Below, piece by piece: positions 25,632 to 35,154 of a stretch of DNA of 64,000 bases. The stretch is from Allobosea sp. AAP35. Lineage in GTDB: Bacteria; Pseudomonadota; Alphaproteobacteria; Rhizobiales; Beijerinckiaceae. The position numbers and the translations under genes were made by a program. The first letter of the stretch is position 1, and each line of letters starts with the position of its first letter. A model generated the notes under the pieces. That model ran no database searches. It was not told the origin of the DNA and worked only from the letters and a program-made list of their open reading frames with translations. Location of the stretch: contig NZ_LJHQ01000050.1 of the NCBI RefSeq assembly GCF_001295925.1, positions 56,495 to 120,494 of the forward strand. The letters are read 5' to 3'.

Positions 25632-27545
25632 GTGACGAAGCGCCCGCCCACGCCGATCCTCGACCGCGTCCACACGCCCGAGGATCTCCGCAAACTGCCC
25701 GACAGCGACCTGCGTCAGGTTGCCGACGAATTGCGACTCGAGACGATCGATGCGGTCTCGGTCACGGGCGGCCATCTCGGCGCGGGGCTCGGCGTCGTCG
25801 AGCTCACGGTGGCGCTGCACCATGTCTTCGACACGCCGCGCGACCGGCTGATCTGGGATGTCGGCCACCAGGCCTATCCGCACAAGATCCTGACCGGCCG
25901 GCGCGAACGCATCCGCACGCTGCGCCAGCCCGGCGGCCTGTCTGGCTTCACCCGCCGCTCCGAGAGCGAATATGACCCTTTCGGCGCGGCCCATTCCTCG
26001 ACCTCGATTTCGGCGGGGCTCGGCATGGCGGTGGCGCGCGATCTCGCCGGCGGCAGCAACAACGTCATCGCGGTGATCGGCGACGGGGCGATGTCGGCCG
26101 GCATGGCCTATGAGGCGATGAACAATGCCGGTGCGCTCGGCTCGCGCCTCGTCGTCATCCTCAACGACAACGACATGTCGATCGCCCCGCCGGTCGGCGC
26201 GATGTCGGCTTATCTTGCGCGACTGGTCTCGGGGCGGACCTACCGCTCGATCCGCGAAATCGCCAAGCATCTGGCCGAGCGGCTGCCGCGCTTCTTCCAG
26301 GACAAGGCCAAGCGGACGGAAGAATATGCCCGCGCGTTCTGGACCGGCGGAACGCTGTTCGAGGAGCTCGGCTTCTATTATGTCGGCCCGATCGACGGGC
26401 ACAATCTCGACCATCTCCTCCCCGTTCTGCGCAATGTCCGCGACGCCGGCACCGGCCCGATCCTCGTCCATGTCGTGACGCAGAAGGGCAAGGGCTATGC
26501 CCCCGCTGAAGCCACGGCCGACAAATACCACGCCGTCGTCCGCTTCGACCCCGTCACCGGCCTGCAGGTCAAGGCTCCGGCGAACGCGCCAAGCTACACC
26601 GCCGTCTTCGGCAATGCCCTGATCAAGGCCGCCCGCGAGGACGAGAAGATCGTCGCTGTCACGGCCGCCATGCCGTCCGGCACCGGGATCGACGCCTTCG
26701 GTAAGGAATTTCCGGCCCGGACCTTCGATGTCGGCATCGCCGAGCAGCATGCCGTGACCTTCGCTGCCGGCCTTGCGACCGAAGGCTACAAGCCGTTCTG
26801 CGCGATCTATTCGACCTTCATGCAGCGGGCCTACGACCAGGTCGTCCACGACGTCGCGATCCAGAAGCTCCCCGTGCGCTTCGCGCTGGACCGGGCCGGG
26901 CTCGTCGGCGCCGATGGCGCGACGCATGCGGGTGCCTTCGACATCGCCTATCTCGCCTGCCTGCCCGAGATGGTGGTGATGGCGGCAGCCGACGAGGCCG
27001 AGCTGACCCATATGGTCGCCACGGCGGCTGCCTTCGACGAAGGGCCGATCGCGTTCCGTTACCCGCGCGGAGAGGGTGTCGGCGTCGAGATTCCCGATAT
27101 CGGCGTGCCGCTCGAGATCGGCCGCGGGCGCATCGTGCGCGAGGGCGCGCGCGTCGCGCTGCTCTCGCTGGGAACACGGCTGGCGGAATGCCTGCTCGCC
27201 GCCGAACAGCTCGGCCAGCGCGGGCTTTCGACGACTGTCGCCGACGCCCGCTTCGCCAAGCCGCTTGACGAGGCGTTGATCCTGCGGCTTGCGCGCGAGC
27301 ACGAGATTCTTGTCACGGTCGAGGAGGGCTCGGTCGGCGGCTTCGGCAGCCATGTTCTGCATCTGCTCGCCCGCAGCGGCCTGCTCGATGGTGGGCTGAA
27401 GGTTCGGACGCTGACCCTGCCGGACGTCTACCAGGAACACGACAAGCCCGACGCGATGTATGCCCGGGCCGGGCTCGACGCCGCCGGCATCGTGCGCACC
27501 GTCGAAGGCGCGCTCGGCGTGCCGGCTGCGATTAGGCGGGCCTGA
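25632..27545 (+). CDS. dxs: 1-deoxy-D-xylulose-5-phosphate synthase
   Basis: A thiamine-diphosphate enzyme that condenses pyruvate and glyceraldehyde 3-phosphate, the entry step of the MEP isoprenoid pathway. The 637-residue product starts at a GTG ([10 protein letters not shown]). It has [29 protein letters not shown] and the thiamine-binding [18 protein letters not shown]. The transketolase pyrimidine domain has [15 protein letters not shown] with the activating Glu. Its length fits the family. tlyA follows 20 bp downstream on the same strand. Confidence 0.96.
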   Translation: MTKRPPTPILDRVHTPEDLRKLPDSDLRQVADELRLETIDAVSVTGGHLGAGLGVVELTVALHHVFDTPRDRLIWDVGHQAYPHKILTGRRERIRTLRQPGGLSGFTRRSESEYDPFGAAHSSTSISAGLGMAVARDLAGGSNNVIAVIGDGAMSAGMAYEAMNNAGALGSRLVVILNDNDMSIAPPVGAMSAYLARLVSGRTYRSIREIAKHLAERLPRFFQDKAKRTEEYARAFWTGGTLFEELGFYYVGPIDGHNLDHLLPVLRNVRDAGTGPILVHVVTQKGKGYAPAEATADKYHAVVRFDPVTGLQVKAPANAPSYTAVFGNALIKAAREDEKIVAVTAAMPSGTGIDAFGKEFPARTFDVGIAEQHAVTFAAGLATEGYKPFCAIYSTFMQRAYDQVVHDVAIQKLPVRFALDRAGLVGADGATHAGAFDIAYLACLPEMVVMAAADEAELTHMVATAAAFDEGPIAFRYPRGEGVGVEIPDIGVPLEIGRGRIVREGARVALLSLGTRLAECLLAAEQLGQRGLSTTVADARFAKPLDEALILRLAREHEILVTVEEGSVGGFGSHVLHLLARSGLLDGGLKVRTLTLPDVYQEHDKPDAMYARAGLDAAGIVRTVEGALGVPAAIRRA

Positions 27546-27565
27546 AACACACCGGAATCCCTGCG

Positions 27566-28294
27566 ATGAAGACCCGAGCAGACCAGTTGCTCGTCGAACG
27601 CGGGCTGTGCGAGAGCCGGGCGCGGGCGCAGGCGGCGATCGCGGCCGGTCTCGTCACCGCCGATGGCGAGCTTGTCCGCAAAGCCTCCCAGATGCTGGCG
27701 CAAACCGCCGTGCTGACTGCGCAGGCGCCGCATCCTTATGTCTCGCGCGGCGGGTTGAAGCTGGCCGGCGCGCTGGATGCCTTCCGTTTCGATCCGACCG
27801 GCCGGATCTGCCTGGATGTCGGGGCCTCGACGGGCGGATTCACCGATCTGCTGCTCCAGCGCGGCGCGGCCCATGTCATCGCGGTGGATGTCGGGCGCGA
27901 CCAGTTGCACGCATCCCTGCGTGGCGATCCGCGCGTCACCAGCCTGGAGGCAAGGGACATCCGGACGCTGACGCCGGCCGATCTGCCCCAGGCCCCTTCG
28001 CTCGCGGCGATCGATGTCAGCTTCATCTCGCTGCGGCTGGTGCTGCCGGCGGTCGCCGCCCTGCTGACACCGGGCGCGCAGATCGCCGCGCTGATCAAGC
28101 CGCAATTCGAGGCCGGCCGCGCCGCGCTTAAGAAGGGCATCGTCCGGGATGAGGCCGTGCATCACAGCGTCTGCGCGCAGATCGTCGAGGCGATGTCGGT
28201 TCTGGGCTTTGCGGTGGACGGGCCCGTCCCCTCCCCGATCGAAGGCGGCGACGGCAACCGCGAATTCCTGATCGGCGGACGGCGGGCCGGCTGA
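27566..28294 (+). CDS. tlyA: TlyA-family rRNA (cytidine-2'-O)-methyltransferase
   Basis: TlyA methylates ribose 2'-OH groups of rRNA cytidines and affects capreomycin sensitivity in other bacteria. The 242-residue protein has an N-terminal S4 RNA-binding domain (TRADQLLVERGLCESRARAQ) and a FtsJ-like Rossmann domain with LDVGASTGGFTDLLLQRGA as the SAM loop. The K-D-K-E tetrad residues are recognisable in the SAM domain, including LIKPQFEAGR. It lies directly after dxs, a pairing common in Rhizobiales. Its stop abuts the stop of the convergent gene. Confidence 0.92.
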   Translation: MKTRADQLLVERGLCESRARAQAAIAAGLVTADGELVRKASQMLAQTAVLTAQAPHPYVSRGGLKLAGALDAFRFDPTGRICLDVGASTGGFTDLLLQRGAAHVIAVDVGRDQLHASLRGDPRVTSLEARDIRTLTPADLPQAPSLAAIDVSFISLRLVLPAVAALLTPGAQIAALIKPQFEAGRAALKKGIVRDEAVHHSVCAQIVEAMSVLGFAVDGPVPSPIEGGDGNREFLIGGRRAG

Positions 28295-28798
28295 TCAGCG
28301 CGTCAGCAGGGCATCGACCTCGGCCTGCAGAGCATGGCTTTCCACCCGGCCGATATCGACCGCGCCATTGGCGTTGATGAACTGCGTGGCCCGGGCGATC
28401 TGCCGGCGCAATGCGTCGCCGGCCACTTCGACGATGGTTGCGGGGTCGAGGCCGTCATGCTTGTCGGCCAGGAGCGCGGTCGCGGTCGCGACCAGGCGCG
28501 CCATCGCCCGGCACAGCTCCTCGAAGGCGGCCCGGTTGGCGGGTGCGACGCGGTCATAGGCCGCGAGCGCCGACGGCGCGCAGCGCAGCAGCGATGTCTC
28601 GAAATGCTCGCGATAGCTGGCGCTGCGCCAGGCCTTCAAATCCTCGACCAGGCCGTGATCATCCACAGCCAGTTCGATCAGCATCAGCGCTTCGCTGTAT
28701 CGGTTGAGAAAATCGGTGGAAAGCCGCGGCGCCGGGGACATGTGCTCCCTGGCGTCCGTCGAACCAGCCAGCGCCTTGATCGCCGAAACGCTCATCAT
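28295..28798 (-). CDS. Hypothetical helical protein
   Basis: I do not recognise this 167-residue product. It appears almost entirely alpha-helical and soluble, with no signal peptide, cysteines confined to two positions and a run LDPATIVEVAGDALRRQIAR near the C-terminus. The ATG at 28798 is followed by a second ATG, and either may be used. It is convergent with tlyA (stop codons adjacent, TGATCA) and divergent from the SRAP gene across 84 bp. Codon use is like its neighbours, which supports it being real. Confidence 0.65.
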   Translation of the reverse strand: MMSVSAIKALAGSTDAREHMSPAPRLSTDFLNRYSEALMLIELAVDDHGLVEDLKAWRSASYREHFETSLLRCAPSALAAYDRVAPANRAAFEELCRAMARLVATATALLADKHDGLDPATIVEVAGDALRRQIARATQFINANGAVDIGRVESHALQAEVDALLTR

Positions 28799-28882
28799 GC
28801 TCCCCAAACCGCCGCGACTATGCTCGGGCAAACCCAAACAAAGTATTGATCCAAAGCAGCACCATGGCCACATCTGCCGATC

Positions 28883-29647
28883 ATGTGCGGCCGCTATGCG
28901 ATCACCCTGCCCCCGGCGTCGATGCGGACGCTGTTCGGCTACCCCGAGCAGCCGAATTTTCCGCCGCGCTACAACATCGCGCCAACGCAACCGGTGCCGG
29001 TGGTCCGCCAGCACGAGGGCAACAGGCAGTTCATGCTGATGCGCTGGGGCTTCATTCCTGGCTGGGTCAAGGATCCCAAGGATTTTCCGCTCGTCATCAA
29101 CATCCGCAGCGAAACCGCCGCGACGAAGCCCTCGTTCAGGGCGGCGCTGACGCGGCGGCGCTGCCTGATGCCGGCGGACGGCTTCTACGAATGGCATCGC
29201 CTCGGTCAGGGCCGCCACGCCGAAAGCCGGGCCTATCTGTTCCGGCGGCCGGACCGCGATCTGTTCGCCTTCGCGGCCCTGTGGGAGACCTGGCATTCGC
29301 CGGACGGCTCCGAGATCGACACCGTCGCACTGGTCAACGGGCCGGCCAACGGGCTGATGGCGGCGATTCACGACCGTTGCCCGGTGATCATCGCGCCGCA
29401 AGATTTCGACGCCTGGCTCGACCCCGTGGCCGAAGCAGGCGCGATCGGTCCCCTGCTGCGGCCGCCACCGGATGAGTGGCTGGAGATGGTGCGGATCGGC
29501 AACGCGGTGAACAAGGTCGCCAATGACGGGCCGGAGGTGCAGGCGCCGTTCGATCATGCAGTGGTGGAGGCGGCCAAGGCAGGGACCAAGCCCCCTGCCC
29601 GGCCCAACAAAGCGGCCAAGGACGATGCTCAGGGCAATCTGTTCTGA
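28883..29647 (+). CDS. SRAP/YedK-family DNA-protein crosslink protein
   Basis: SRAP proteins (bacterial YedK, human HMCES) bind single-stranded DNA and shield abasic sites through a covalent link from Cys2. The 254-residue protein starts MCGRYA, placing Cys2 after Met removal. It also has Asn73 in NIRSET, Glu103 in ADGFYEWH and His163 in AAIHDRCPVII, the complete active site. A Pro/Lys-rich tail extends the C-terminus. It ends next to a strong bidirectional hairpin and is convergent with the FAD-linked oxidase. Confidence 0.95.
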   Translation: MCGRYAITLPPASMRTLFGYPEQPNFPPRYNIAPTQPVPVVRQHEGNRQFMLMRWGFIPGWVKDPKDFPLVINIRSETAATKPSFRAALTRRRCLMPADGFYEWHRLGQGRHAESRAYLFRRPDRDLFAFAALWETWHSPDGSEIDTVALVNGPANGLMAAIHDRCPVIIAPQDFDAWLDPVAEAGAIGPLLRPPPDEWLEMVRIGNAVNKVANDGPEVQAPFDHAVVEAAKAGTKPPARPNKAAKDDAQGNLF

Positions 29648-29657
29648 GCCGTATCCG

Positions 29658-29698
29658 GTTCCAACAGTTCGACCCGGTTTTGGTCGAACTGTTGGAAC
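29658..29698. terminator. Bidirectional terminator with perfect 17-bp stem
   Basis: The arms GTTCCAACAGTTCGACC and GGTCGAACTGTTGGAAC pair perfectly around a CGGTTTT loop in the gap between the convergent SRAP and FAD-oxidase genes. The T tract is weak, but the position and stem length favour termination on both strands. Confidence 0.7.
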
Positions 29699-31111
<1,413 letters not shown>

Positions 31112-31127
31112 GCTTGCCTCCGGGTTG

Positions 31128-32393
31128 TCAGTTCTTGGCGCGCCGGAAGACGCCGACGAGCTCGATATGGGCGGAATAGCGGAACTGGTCGACGGGCGTG
31201 ACACCCTCCAGCGCATAACCGCCCGCGATCAGGATCGCGGCATCGCGAGCAAAGCTGCCGACATCGCAGGATACATACACGACCGTACGCGTCTTGGCGG
31301 CGGCGAGACGCCGCACCTGCGCTTCCGCGCCCGCACGCGGCGGGTCGAGCACGACGGCGTCAAAGGCGTCGAGCTCATGCTCCAGCAGCGGCCGGCGGAA
31401 CAGGTCGCGGATTTCGGTCGCGATCGGCTTCAGGCCTTGGGTCACTCCGGCCGCCCGCGACAGCGCCAGCAGCGCGGCCTTGTCGCTCTCGACGGCATGG
31501 ACCTGCGCGCGCTCGGCCAGGCGCAGGCTGAACGGGCCGCAGCCGGCGAAGAGGTCCGCGACGCGTTTCGCCTTGGCCGGCACAGCCGCCAGCACCAGCG
31601 CGGAGATCGCCTCCTCGCCGGCGACCGTCGCCTGGAGGAAACCGCCGGGGGCGGGCGCGACCATCGCCTTGCCCATGCGCTGCTGCGGCGGGCGGCGCTC
31701 GACGACGATCTCGCCATGCATCGACAGCCGCGCCAGATCGAGCCGCTCGGCGGCTTCGGTCAGCGACAGCCGGAGCTTTTCGCCGGCCGGGCCATGGCCG
31801 CGGATATCGACATCGAGCCCGGCATCCGAGGCCGTGATCTGGATATCGAGCGGCTTGTTGGAGCCGCCGAGCCGGTTGGCGACAAGCTGGGCCACAGCCG
31901 GCGCGCGCGCCAAGGCGGGTGACAGCACCGGGCAGGCCGGCACCGCGATCAGATCATGGCTGCGCGCCACCATGAAACCGACCAGCATGCCAAGCCCCTG
32001 GCGATCGTCGCCCTCGCGCCGCGCATGAAAGGTGACGCGGCGGCGCCCCGCGCCATGGCCATCGACGATCCCGGCGACCGGCGCCGCGATCCCGGCCCGC
32101 GACAATGCCGTGACGACCTGCTGCCGCTTCCAGCCGTCGTAGAGCGCGGGCTCCATCTGCTGGGCGACACAGCCGCCGCAGATCGTGAACAGCGGACAGA
32201 TCGGGGCGATGCGCGAATCGGCCGGCGTGATGATCTCGACGATCTGGGCGCGGTCGCCATCGCGCACGGCTCGCACGGTCTCGCCCGGCAGGGCATAGGG
32301 CACGAAGACGTCGCCGCCTGGCGTCGGTGCGATGCCGTCGCCGCGCTGGCCCAGCCGGGCCACCGAGAGAATTTCGTTCATGGCGAGCGTCAT
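31128..32393 (-). CDS. TrmA/RlmD-family 23S rRNA or tRNA (uracil-C5)-methyltransferase
   Basis: A SAM-dependent RNA uracil-C5 methyltransferase. The 421-residue protein has an N-terminal TRAM-like region, an iron-sulfur motif CPLFTICGGC (Cys66/72/75) with a fourth cysteine in VPACPVL, the SAM loop DLFAGCGPFSLRLAE, and the catalytic cysteine in VVYVSCDVGSFARD. VVLDPPRAG is the typical motif IV. A second ATG at 32381 (MNEILSV) may be the true start. It precedes the FAD-linked oxidase. Whether the target is rRNA or tRNA cannot be told. Confidence 0.88.
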   Translation of the reverse strand: MTLAMNEILSVARLGQRGDGIAPTPGGDVFVPYALPGETVRAVRDGDRAQIVEIITPADSRIAPICPLFTICGGCVAQQMEPALYDGWKRQQVVTALSRAGIAAPVAGIVDGHGAGRRRVTFHARREGDDRQGLGMLVGFMVARSHDLIAVPACPVLSPALARAPAVAQLVANRLGGSNKPLDIQITASDAGLDVDIRGHGPAGEKLRLSLTEAAERLDLARLSMHGEIVVERRPPQQRMGKAMVAPAPGGFLQATVAGEEAISALVLAAVPAKAKRVADLFAGCGPFSLRLAERAQVHAVESDKAALLALSRAAGVTQGLKPIATEIRDLFRRPLLEHELDAFDAVVLDPPRAGAEAQVRRLAAAKTRTVVYVSCDVGSFARDAAILIAGGYALEGVTPVDQFRYSAHIELVGVFRRAKN

Positions 32394-32524
32394 CGGGGTC
32401 GAATTGTCTCCTGCGGGGCCAAACGCCGGCCGCTTTCTTCCGAAGCGGCGCCAAAGGGCGCGAAGCGGATGACCTGTTCCGCGCTTTCGCCTATCAGGTC
32501 GGGAGCAAACAGGGAAATTTTGCC

Positions 32525-33571
32525 ATGACCATCCGCGACGGCGTCATCGAGGCCATCGGCAACACTCCGCTGATCAAGCTGAAGCGCGCCTCGGAGGCGA
32601 CGGGCTGCAGCATCCTCGGCAAGGCCGAATTCATGAACCCCGGCCAGTCGGTCAAGGACCGCGCCGCGCTGGCGATCATCCGCGACGCCGAGAAGCGCGG
32701 ACAGTTGCGGCCCGGCGGCGTCATCGTCGAGGGCACGGCCGGCAATACCGGCATCGGCATCGCGCTGGTCGGCAATGCGCTGGGCTATCGCAGCGTGATC
32801 GTGATCCCGGAGACGCAGAGCCAGGAGAAGAAGGACATGCTGCGGCTGGCCGGCGCGACGCTGGTCGAGGTGCCCGCCGTCGGCTACGCCAACCCCAATA
32901 ATTACGTGAAGGTCTCGGGCCGGCTTGCCGCCCAGCTGGCGAAGACGGAAGCCAACGGCGCGATCTGGGCCAACCAGTTCGACAACACCGCCAACCGGCA
33001 GGGCCATGTCGAGACGACCGGACCCGAAATCTGGGCGCAGACCGACGGCAAGGTCGATGGCTTCATCTGCGCGGTCGGCACCGGCGGCACGCTGGCGGGC
33101 ACCGGCATCGCGCTGAAGCAGTTCAACCCCAAGATCACGATCGGGCTGGCCGACCCGATGGGCGCGGCGCTGCACGCCTTCTACACGACAGGCGCACTCA
33201 AATCCGAAGGTTCCTCGATCACCGAGGGCATCGGGCAGGGCCGGATCACCGCCAATCTGGTCGATGCGCCGATCGACATCTCGTTCCAGATCCCCGACGC
33301 GGAGGCGATTCCGATCGTCTTCGATCTGCTGGAACATGAAGGCCTGTGCCTGGGTGGCTCGTCGGGCGTCAATGTCGCCGGCGCGATGCGGCTGGCGCGG
33401 CATCTGGGGCCCGGCCACACCATCGTGACCATCCTGTGCGACTACGGCACGCGTTACCAATCCAAGCTGTTCAACCCGGAGTTCCTGCGCTCGAAGGGGC
33501 TGCCCGTGCCGGGCTGGCTGGAGCGGGACAATCCGGCGCTGAGAGAGGTGATGGCACGTGTGATGGGCTAA
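32525..33571 (+). CDS. cysK: Cysteine synthase A (O-acetylserine sulfhydrylase)
   Basis: A PLP-dependent beta-replacement enzyme making cysteine from O-acetylserine and sulfide. The 348-residue product starts MTIRDGVIEAIGNTPLIKLK. The Schiff-base Lys44 lies in NPGQSVKDRAA, the substrate loop in VEGTAGNTGIGIAL and the phosphate-binding GTGGT in ICAVGTGGTLAGTG. Sequence upstream in frame is unconserved. A C-terminal extension (FLRSKGLPVPGWL) is longer than in E. coli CysK, and some related proteins act on other substrates. It is a single gene, divergent from the RNA methyltransferase. Confidence 0.9.
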   Translation: MTIRDGVIEAIGNTPLIKLKRASEATGCSILGKAEFMNPGQSVKDRAALAIIRDAEKRGQLRPGGVIVEGTAGNTGIGIALVGNALGYRSVIVIPETQSQEKKDMLRLAGATLVEVPAVGYANPNNYVKVSGRLAAQLAKTEANGAIWANQFDNTANRQGHVETTGPEIWAQTDGKVDGFICAVGTGGTLAGTGIALKQFNPKITIGLADPMGAALHAFYTTGALKSEGSSITEGIGQGRITANLVDAPIDISFQIPDAEAIPIVFDLLEHEGLCLGGSSGVNVAGAMRLARHLGPGHTIVTILCDYGTRYQSKLFNPEFLRSKGLPVPGWLERDNPALREVMARVMG

Positions 33572-33578
33572 GATTCGT

Positions 33579-34265
33579 TCAGCAGGCGTGGAAGCCGGTG
33601 CCGATGGTGTCGGCGAAGGTCAGGATGCCGCGGATGGCGGGGCCGGACATGGCAGGCTCGATGACGATGGCGCTGCCCTCCGGGAATGCGGGGCCGCCCA
33701 CGATACGACCCAGAACCATGATCGCCGGCGTGCGATGTCCGACGAGGACCCGATTGACGCCCGCCCGCACCGGCGCACTGAAGAGTGCGCGGTGTCCGTC
33801 CAGGACGGCTGCGAGCCTCGCGCCGGCATAGTCATCCGCAGTCAAGGCCTCGTCGATTGCCACCGCCTCCTCGCCGAATGCCAGTTCGGCTGTGTCCCGG
33901 GCGCGGTAGACAGGCCCGGCCCTCACGGGCTTTTCGACAGGGATCCCCAGCCGCAGGAGCGCCGCGCCGATCTCACGCGATTGCCGTCGCCCGGCCTCCG
34001 AAATATTGCGCTGACCGGCCCGGTCTCCGATGCGAAAAGACCGATCACAGGGCATGCCGGACGTATCGGCATGCCGGAAATACAAGACCAGTCCCCCGCG
34101 GCGCAGCCGTTCGACAAGGGGAGCGCCCTCAGGTGAATCCGCCGCGACAGGCATGGCCTTCGCGACAGATTTGGCCTCCGCGACAGGCTTGGCCTCGGCG
34201 CGAAAAGAGGCCGCGAGCAGGAAGACCGCCAGAGCCGGCAGGATCGCGCACCTCAAGGCGGTCAT
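33579..34265 (-). CDS. Exported histidine phosphatase family protein
   Basis: A 228-residue protein with an N-terminal signal peptide (MTALRCAILPALAVFLLAAS, cleavage near RAEA), so probably periplasmic. The histidine-phosphatase fold is indicated by LYFRHADTSG (an RHG motif with Ala in place of Gly), the second-arginine region PVRAGPVYRARDTA and the second catalytic His in VLVGHRTPAIMVLG. A KPVAEAKSVAKAMPVA repeat forms a linker after the signal. It is divergent from the MOSC gene, with 70 bp shared, and convergent with cysK. The substrate is unknown. Confidence 0.82.
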   Translation of the reverse strand: MTALRCAILPALAVFLLAASFRAEAKPVAEAKSVAKAMPVAADSPEGAPLVERLRRGGLVLYFRHADTSGMPCDRSFRIGDRAGQRNISEAGRRQSREIGAALLRLGIPVEKPVRAGPVYRARDTAELAFGEEAVAIDEALTADDYAGARLAAVLDGHRALFSAPVRAGVNRVLVGHRTPAIMVLGRIVGGPAFPEGSAIVIEPAMSGPAIRGILTFADTIGTGFHAC

Positions 34266-34335
34266 GATCGCTGACCCTGCCGTTTTTCGGGACGGGCCAA
34301 CTGACTTTCTCGCTCGCCGCTGCCATGGTTGGGCC

Positions 34336-34851
34336 ATGCTCAACAGTTCCTCCCCTCTCGCCCGGCTGATCGACGCGCCGATGAGGCCCGGCCGAATCGT
34401 CTGGATCGGCCTCAGGCCGAGCCGACGCATGATCATGGTCGACGTCGATGCCGCGACGCTCGATACGGAGCAAGGCCTGATCGGCGATCACTATAGCAGC
34501 CGCACCGGCGGAGCCCGGCATGTGACACTGATCCAGGCCGAGCATCTCTCCGCCATCGCAGCCCATCTCGGGCTGGACGCCATCGCGCCAGAGCAGCTTC
34601 GGCGCAACATCGTGGTTTCAGGCATCAACCTCGCGGCATTGAAGGGCCGGCGCTTCACGCTCGGCGATGCGCTGCTGGAGGCGACCGGCGAATGCCATCC
34701 CTGCTCGCGCATGGAGGAGATCCTCGGCGAAGGCGGATACAACGCCGTGCGCGGCCATGGCGGGATCACGGCTCGGGTGGTCGCAAGTGGGATGATCCGG
34801 ATCGGAGATCAGGTGGCGCGGGAGACCTTGCTTGTCGCCGGTGCAACCTAA
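34336..34851 (+). CDS. MOSC domain-containing protein
   Basis: A 171-residue single-domain MOSC protein, a fold related to the C-terminal domain of molybdenum-cofactor sulfurases. The motif LRRNIVVSGINLAALKGRRF and the cysteine-bearing GECHPCSRMEE (about 117-127) are characteristic, with the second cysteine expected to be the sulfur carrier. It may act in sulfur transfer or in resistance to N-hydroxylated compounds, but the partner is not visible. It starts at MLNSSSPLARL and is divergent from the histidine phosphatase. Confidence 0.88.
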   Translation: MLNSSSPLARLIDAPMRPGRIVWIGLRPSRRMIMVDVDAATLDTEQGLIGDHYSSRTGGARHVTLIQAEHLSAIAAHLGLDAIAPEQLRRNIVVSGINLAALKGRRFTLGDALLEATGECHPCSRMEEILGEGGYNAVRGHGGITARVVASGMIRIGDQVARETLLVAGAT

Positions 34852-34863
34852 CGGGCGCCGGGC

Positions 34864-34890
34864 GCGGAGGGCAGGAACGCAGCCCTCCGC
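34864..34890. terminator. Hairpin after the MOSC gene
   Basis: Arms GCGGAGGGC/GCCCTCCGC with a 9-base loop lie between the convergent MOSC gene and the small acidic gene. A short pyrimidine-rich stretch (CTTTCCTT) follows on the plus strand. It is a likely terminator for MOSC and perhaps for both genes. Confidence 0.55.
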
Positions 34891-34905
34891 CATCGCTTTC
34901 CTTGG

Positions 34906-35046
34906 TCAGTTCGGCGGGCTCCAGAAGCCGGCCTGGTAGTCGCGGTCCGAGACCTTGTCGGCGTCTTCCTGCTCGATAGTCTCGGGTTTTTCGAGTTTCT
35001 CGCTCTCGTCTTCGAGTACGCAATGTGCGTCATGCCGGTCCAGCAT
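34906..35046 (-). CDS. Small acidic hypothetical protein (46 aa)
   Basis: The product starts MLDRHDAHCVLEDESEKLEK and ends DRDYQAGFWSPPN. It is rich in Glu/Asp and has one cysteine. An AAGGAG ribosome binding site lies eight bases before the ATG, stronger than most in the window, which supports real translation. I do not recognise it. It stands alone between MOSC (convergent) and the SLC13 permease (upstream, facing away). Confidence 0.65.
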   Translation of the reverse strand: MLDRHDAHCVLEDESEKLEKPETIEQEDADKVSDRDYQAGFWSPPN

Positions 35047-35154
35047 CGTCGCTCCTTTCGTGGGTTGGGAGGGTTGCGGTGGCAGGCCCCAAATAGGGCG
35101 ATTTGCTGCAATGCACAAGACGCGAGAGCGACCAGTGTCAGCGGTCGGCTTCTC

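Noticed and set aside
25455..27440. Long minus-strand extension upstream of the solute-binding protein (frame open to 27440)
   Set aside because: It is antisense to dxs; the binding protein has its own signal peptide and ribosome binding site at 25454.
33934..34130. Inactive histidine phosphatase because RHG reads RHA
   Set aside because: RHA-type motifs occur in active subgroups of the family, so Ala at this position is not evidence of inactivity.
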